From NCBI RefSeq assembly GCF_008727775.1, contig NZ_CP044232.1:2356001-2420000 (forward strand): a DNA stretch of 64,000 nucleotides, in the 5' to 3' direction. How positions within the stretch are numbered: the stretch's first letter is position 1; every line of letters starts with the position of its first letter. Below, piece by piece: positions 59,940 to 64,000 of this stretch. A program made the translations under genes and the position numbers. The notes beneath the pieces were generated by a model. That model worked only from the letters and a program-made list of their open reading frames with translations, ran no database searches and was not told where the DNA came from. The stretch is from Microbacterium lushaniae. Lineage in GTDB: Bacteria > Actinomycetota > Actinomycetes > Actinomycetales > Microbacteriaceae.

Positions 59940-61547
59940 GTGTCCGCAACCGATCCCGCCCAGACGCAGCTGTCCACTGATCAGGATCAGGCGCCCCATC
60001 AGGCGACCCGTGCGCATGAGGGCGCCCCGGCACCGGAGGACGTCCCCCGCCCGACCGCCGATGCGGGCACGGATGCTCCCGCCGAGGGGAGCGGTCACGC
60101 CAACATCGGCGTCGTCGGCCTGGCGGTGATGGGGTCCAACCTCGCCCGCAACCTCGCCAGCCGCGAAGGCAACACCGTGGCCGTGCTCAACCGGTCCCGC
60201 TCCAAGACGGATGAACTGGTGGGCGCGCACCCGGAGGCCGGATTCGTCCCCGCCTTCTCCTACGAGGATTTCGCCGGGTCGCTGCAGCGCCCGCGCACCG
60301 CGATCATCATGGTCAAGGCCGGTGGCGCGACCGACGCGGTCATCGAAGAGCTCATCCGCGTGTTCGAACCCGGCGACATCATCGTCGACGGGGGCAACGC
60401 CCTGTTCACCGACACCATCCGGCGCGAGAAGGCGGTCCGCGAGACGGGCATCAACTTCGTCGGCATGGGCGTCTCCGGCGGCGAGGAGGGCGCGCTGAAC
60501 GGCCCGTCGCTCATGCCCGGCGGATCCGACGAGTCCTGGACCACGCTCGGCCCGATCCTCCGCTCGATCGCCGCGGTCGCCGAAGGCGAGCCGTGCGTGA
60601 CCCACGTCGGCCACGACGGTGCCGGGCACTTCGTGAAGATGGTGCACAACGGCATCGAGTACGCCGACATGCAGCTGATCGCCGAGGCGTACGACCTCAT
60701 CCGCCGCGGGACCGGCAAGAGCCCCGCCGAGATCGCCGACGTGTTCGCCGAGTGGAACCGCGGCGAGCTGGAGTCGTACCTCATCGAGATCACCGCCGAA
60801 GTGCTGCGGCAGGTCGACGCCGAGACGGGCCGCCCGCTCGTGGACGTCATCGTCGATCAGGCCGGCGCCAAGGGCACGGGTGCGTGGACCGTCCAGACGG
60901 CACTGAGCCTGGGCGTACCGGTCTCCGGCATCGCCGAGGCCACCTTCGCCCGATCCCTCTCCAGCCACCCCGAGCAGCGCGAGGTCTCGCGCGCGCTGCC
61001 GGGCCCCTCGGCGGAGTCGGCAGCCCAGGCGCTGCAGGTCGACGACGTCGACGCCTTCATCGAGAAGATCCGCCTCGCCCTCTATGCCTCCAAGATCGTC
61101 GCCTACTCGCAGGGGTTCGACGAGATCCGCGCGGGGGCGGCCGAGTACGGCTGGCACATCGACCTCGGCCGGATCGCGGCCATCTGGCGCGGCGGATGCA
61201 TCATCCGCGCCCAGTTCCTCAACCGCATCACCGAGGCGTACGCCGCCACGCCCGAACTGCCGGTGCTGCTGACCGCCCCCTACTTCGTCGACGCGCTCAC
61301 GCGTGCGCAGGCGGCCTGGCGCGACGTGGTGGCCATCTCGGCCCGCGCGGGGATCCCGGCTCCGGCGTTCTCGTCGTCGCTGGCGTATTACGACGGCCTC
61401 CGCGCCGAGCGTCTGCCGGCCGCACTCATCCAGGGGCAGCGCGACTTCTTCGGCGCGCACACCTACAAGCGCATCGACAAGGCAGGCACCTTCCACACGC
61501 TGTGGTCGGGCGACCGCACCGAGATCGAGGCCGAAGACACCCACTGA
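59940..61547 (+). CDS. gnd: 6-phosphogluconate dehydrogenase (decarboxylating)
   Basis: 535 aa. NADP-binding GVVGLAVMGSNLARNLASRE, substrate motifs VDGGNALFTDTIRR, GVSGGEEGALNGPSLMPGG, HFVKMVHNGIEYADMQ and the C-terminal block. It oxidises 6-phosphogluconate to ribulose 5-phosphate. The Rossmann domain begins only at residue 54: the first 53 residues (TDQDQAPHQATRAHEGAPAP) are disordered and unusual. AGGAG 7 nt before GTG 59940 supports this long start, though an internal start cannot be excluded. Confidence 0.95.
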   Translation: MSATDPAQTQLSTDQDQAPHQATRAHEGAPAPEDVPRPTADAGTDAPAEGSGHANIGVVGLAVMGSNLARNLASREGNTVAVLNRSRSKTDELVGAHPEAGFVPAFSYEDFAGSLQRPRTAIIMVKAGGATDAVIEELIRVFEPGDIIVDGGNALFTDTIRREKAVRETGINFVGMGVSGGEEGALNGPSLMPGGSDESWTTLGPILRSIAAVAEGEPCVTHVGHDGAGHFVKMVHNGIEYADMQLIAEAYDLIRRGTGKSPAEIADVFAEWNRGELESYLIEITAEVLRQVDAETGRPLVDVIVDQAGAKGTGAWTVQTALSLGVPVSGIAEATFARSLSSHPEQREVSRALPGPSAESAAQALQVDDVDAFIEKIRLALYASKIVAYSQGFDEIRAGAAEYGWHIDLGRIAAIWRGGCIIRAQFLNRITEAYAATPELPVLLTAPYFVDALTRAQAAWRDVVAISARAGIPAPAFSSSLAYYDGLRAERLPAALIQGQRDFFGAHTYKRIDKAGTFHTLWSGDRTEIEAEDTH

Positions 61548-61554
61548 CCGTCCG

Positions 61555-62903
61555 TCACGACGTGCCGTCCGCGCTCGCGGGCGGCACGTTGTGGTTGCGG
61601 CGGAACAGATTGCCCGGATCCCACGTCCGCTTGATCGCCGCCAGACGCGACCAGACCGGTTCCGGATACATCCGCCGGGCCCATTCCGGATCGGTCGACA
61701 CGCTGAAGTTGGCGTACCGCGCCAGCCCGTGCGCCTCGATGGCCGCCCACTCGCGTTCGGCCGCGGCGACACCCGCCGCATCGAGCAGTCCCGGCACATC
61801 GAAGGCCCCGGCCATGGCGAACCACGTGGCCGAACGGGCCGGGAAGGGCGTATCCGCGGGGGCCACGTCGCCGTAGGCGCCTCCCAGCGAGCGCAGGAAC
61901 AGCACCGCTGCCGGCCGCGTCGCGCGAAAGCCGACGAGCGCGTCGACGACGTCGTCATCGAGCTCCGCGAGCAGCGTGTTGCCGCCGACGAACCCCGGTG
62001 GCGGTTGGTCGGGGTCATAGCCGGGCATCTCCATCAGCACATCGGGATAGGAGCGCACCGCGATCTCCTCCGCCGAGACACCCGGCACCGCCAGCACGGG
62101 CTCCAAAAAGGATCGCGTGGCCGCGACATCGGTGTCGATGCCGCACACCGTGATCCCCGCCCCGGCCGGGGCGTTGGGATCCATCGCCGGCACGTCCATG
62201 TACGTCACCGTGAACTGCGGCGGCGCGTCGCGCATGAGATCGCGCAGCGCCCGAAGGGTCGCGGCCGCGTCGCCGGAGACGCGCAGCGTGGCGAAGACGA
62301 CGTCGTTCAGTGCATGCGCGACGAAGTCGAACCGCGTGACGACGCCGACGTTGCCGCCGCCGCCGCGCAAGGCCCAGAAGAGATCGGGATGCTCCGTGGC
62401 CGAGGCCTCCACGACCTCGCCCGACGCGGTCACCACCTGCGCGCCGACTAGCTGGTCGGCCGCGAGCCCCCACGCCCGCACCATCCAGCCGATCCCGCCG
62501 CCCAGGGTCAGTCCCCCCACGCCCACGGACGCGGTGTCGCCCGAGCTGATCCCGAGCCCCTCCCCCGCGAGGGTGCGGGCGACGTCGCCCCAGGTCGCTC
62601 CTCCGCCCACCGACACCCGGCGCGTCGCCGGGTCGACGCGGATGTCGCGGAGCTCCGCGAGGTCGATCACGACACCCCCGGGACGGTGCCCCACGCACTG
62701 TGCCCGCCGCCGCGGACTCCGATGGGCAGGTCGTGCGCGGCGGCGTAGGCCACCGCTGCGCGCACGTCCTCCACCGCGGCGGCGCGCACGATGAGGTCGG
62801 GCTCACCGATGCCCGAGTGGAACAGCCGCGCCTGATCCCAGCCGGCGTCGCCGGGCCGGACGAGCGCGCCGTTCACGCGCGCCGAGAGCTCTGTCGTATT
62901 CAT
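61555..62903 (-). pseudogene. FAD-binding oxidoreductase (berberine-bridge/BBE type) with a frameshift
   Basis: The N-terminal 75 codons from ATG 62903 (MNTTELSARVNGALV, then GVRGGGHSAWGTVPG with His68, the usual covalent FAD residue) run into VS and a stop. The rest, in the next frame (GGVVIDLAELRDIRV, GGATWGDVARTL, GGGGNVGVVTRFDFVAHA, ending RRNHNVPPAS), is a normal PP-loop FAD oxidase. A run of five C at 62675-62679 should be six for an uninterrupted 449-aa protein. Homopolymer error or true loss cannot be separated here. Confidence 0.85.
61560..61589. terminator. Hairpin between convergent gnd and the FAD oxidoreductase
   Basis: ACGTGCCG and CGGCACGT arms with further pairing of CGC / GCG inside. 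It overlaps the end of the minus-strand gene and likely terminates gnd. Confidence 0.55.
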
Positions 62904-62951
62904 GCGCCACACGGTAGACCCAGCCGCCGACACAGGGAAGATGGGGAGGTC

Positions 62952-62957
62952 TAGGGT
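62952..62957 (+). promoter_or_regulatory. -10 box of the SDR gene (leaderless)
   Basis: TAGGGT with a 6-nt gap to GTG 62964. Confidence 0.6.
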
Positions 62958-62963
62958 CGTCGT

Positions 62964-63962
62964 GTGAGCTCTCGACGCATCCTCTTCCTCGGCGGTTCCG
63001 GTGTCATCAGCACGTCCTGCGTGCGCGCAGCCGTCGCGGCAGGTCACGACGTGACCGTCCTCAACCGCGGTCGGAGTCCGCGAGCGCTGCCCGGCGACGT
63101 GCGGGAGCTCGTCGTCGACGTGCGCGACGCCGAGGCGGTGACCGCGGCGCTCGCGGGTGCCGAGTTCGACGTCGTCGCCGATTTCCTCTCCTTCGTCCCC
63201 GCGCACGTGCAGACGGCGCTCACGGTCGCCGGTGAGCGCGCCGGGCAGTACATCTTCATCAGTTCCGCCTCGGCCTACCAGAAGCCCCCGGCACGCGTAC
63301 CCGTGACCGAATCCACCCCCCTGCGCAATCCGTTCTGGCAGTACTCGCGCGACAAGATCGCGTGCGAAGACCTTCTGGTCGCGGCGTACCGGGACCGCGG
63401 CCTTCCGGTCACGATCGTGCGCCCATCGCACACGTACGACGCCACTCTGCTGCCCACGATGGGCGGGTGGACCGACGTGGCACGCCTGCGCGCCGGCAAG
63501 CCCGTCGTGGTCCACGGCGACGGCACGACGCAGTGGACGCTGACGCACAGCGATGACTTCGCCGTCGCCTTCACGGGGCTCCTGGGCAACCGCGCGGCCC
63601 TCGGCGAGGCCTTCACGATCACCGGCACGCACGCGCCCACGTGGAACCAGATCTACACGTGGCTCGCCGAGGCGGCCGGCGTCGCGGACCCGCAACTCGT
63701 CCACATCGCCAGCGAGACGATCGCGGCGTGGGACCCCGACCTCGGTCCGGGGCTCCTCGGAGACAATGCCCATTCGATGGTGTTCGACAACGCCAAGGTC
63801 ACGGCCCTGGTGCCTGCGTTCGCCACGACGATCACGTTCGACGAGGGGGCCCGGCGCATCCTGGCCTGGTTCGACACGCACCCCGAACAGCAGCAGGTGA
63901 ACGAGCGACGCGACGCGCTTTTCGACCGGATGATCGCCCACGCGCGCGCCGCCGGCGCCTGA
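62964..63962 (+). CDS. NAD-dependent epimerase/dehydratase family protein (SDR)
   Basis: 332 aa. An extended SDR: NAD motif ILFLGGSGVISTSCVRAAV, VLNRGRSPRALPGDV, VVADFLSFVPAH, FISSASAYQKPPARVPVTES with catalytic-type Ser, YSRDKIACEDLLVAA with Tyr-x3-Lys, and VRPSHTYD. The C-terminal domain binds the substrate; relatives act on nucleotide sugars or remain unassigned. It is divergent from the frameshifted FAD oxidoreductase, with leaderless start GTG 62964. Confidence 0.9.
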   Translation: MSSRRILFLGGSGVISTSCVRAAVAAGHDVTVLNRGRSPRALPGDVRELVVDVRDAEAVTAALAGAEFDVVADFLSFVPAHVQTALTVAGERAGQYIFISSASAYQKPPARVPVTESTPLRNPFWQYSRDKIACEDLLVAAYRDRGLPVTIVRPSHTYDATLLPTMGGWTDVARLRAGKPVVVHGDGTTQWTLTHSDDFAVAFTGLLGNRAALGEAFTITGTHAPTWNQIYTWLAEAAGVADPQLVHIASETIAAWDPDLGPGLLGDNAHSMVFDNAKVTALVPAFATTITFDEGARRILAWFDTHPEQQQVNERRDALFDRMIAHARAAGA

Positions 63963-64000
63963 TGGGGATCCCACTCACAGCCTGCGCATAACCGGGACCA

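Overview
The window is a stretch of high-GC actinobacterial chromosome, almost certainly from Microbacteriaceae and most likely Microbacterium. Evidence for this is the very high GC at third codon positions, several lineage-typical small membrane proteins (DUF6264-, DUF6510-, DUF4307- and DUF4245-like), the eno-ftsB-DUF501 cluster, a class II FBP aldolase next to GlpX, and many genes with a TANNNT -10 box exactly 6 nt before the start codon (leaderless mRNAs). No rRNA, CRISPR array or insertion sequence was seen. One tRNA is present.

Layout. 1-2.7 kb: small membrane and hypothetical genes, a divergent TetR / DUF4386 pair with twin operators, a 46-aa zinc ribbon and a P-loop kinase. 2.74-8.05 kb: a compact integrated element bounded by a 17-bp direct repeat that duplicates the 3' end of ychF. 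It carries a tyrosine integrase, a coiled-coil/HTH protein and a translationally coupled pair (277-aa unknown protein plus 742-aa SF1 helicase) of lower GC; this pair is the best candidate for an undescribed, possibly anti-phage, system. 8-14 kb: ychF, a methyltransferase, a DEDDh exonuclease, rmuC and a DUF222/HNH protein. 14-26.7 kb: central metabolism and housekeeping (glpX, fba, ispH, xseA-xseB, fumC), a frameshifted carbonic anhydrase, a two-component system and phoH. 26.8-34.4 kb: uppS, trhA, greA, ilvA, an AI-2E-type exporter and a YcaQ-like glycosylase. 34.4-40.6 kb: lemA, a lactone-oxidase/PLP-enzyme operon, a GAF histidine kinase and a molybdopterin oxidoreductase/flavin reductase/zinc-ribbon operon. 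40.7-46 kb: an atypical tRNA, NDH-2, a mycosin-like subtilase, DUF501, ftsB and eno. 46-64 kb: O-methyltransferase, AraC regulator/VOC pair, nhaA-mazG-hisS, ppc, mfd, pth, rplY, gnd, a frameshifted FAD oxidoreductase and an SDR/epimerase.

How it works together. The core genes cover glycolysis/gluconeogenesis and the pentose phosphate pathway (GlpX, Fba, enolase, Gnd), TCA and anaplerosis (FumC, Ppc), isoprenoid and lipid-carrier synthesis (IspH, UppS), translation (HisS, Pth, L25), DNA repair (XseAB, RmuC, Mfd, YcaQ-like) and respiration (NDH-2). Intergenic gaps hold a recurring class of 67-78 bp nested palindromes, each built from a short unit present in direct and inverted copies. One copy lies inside the mazG reading frame. 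Two genes (carbonic anhydrase and an FAD oxidoreductase) are each broken by an apparent one-base deletion, which may be real decay or sequence error.
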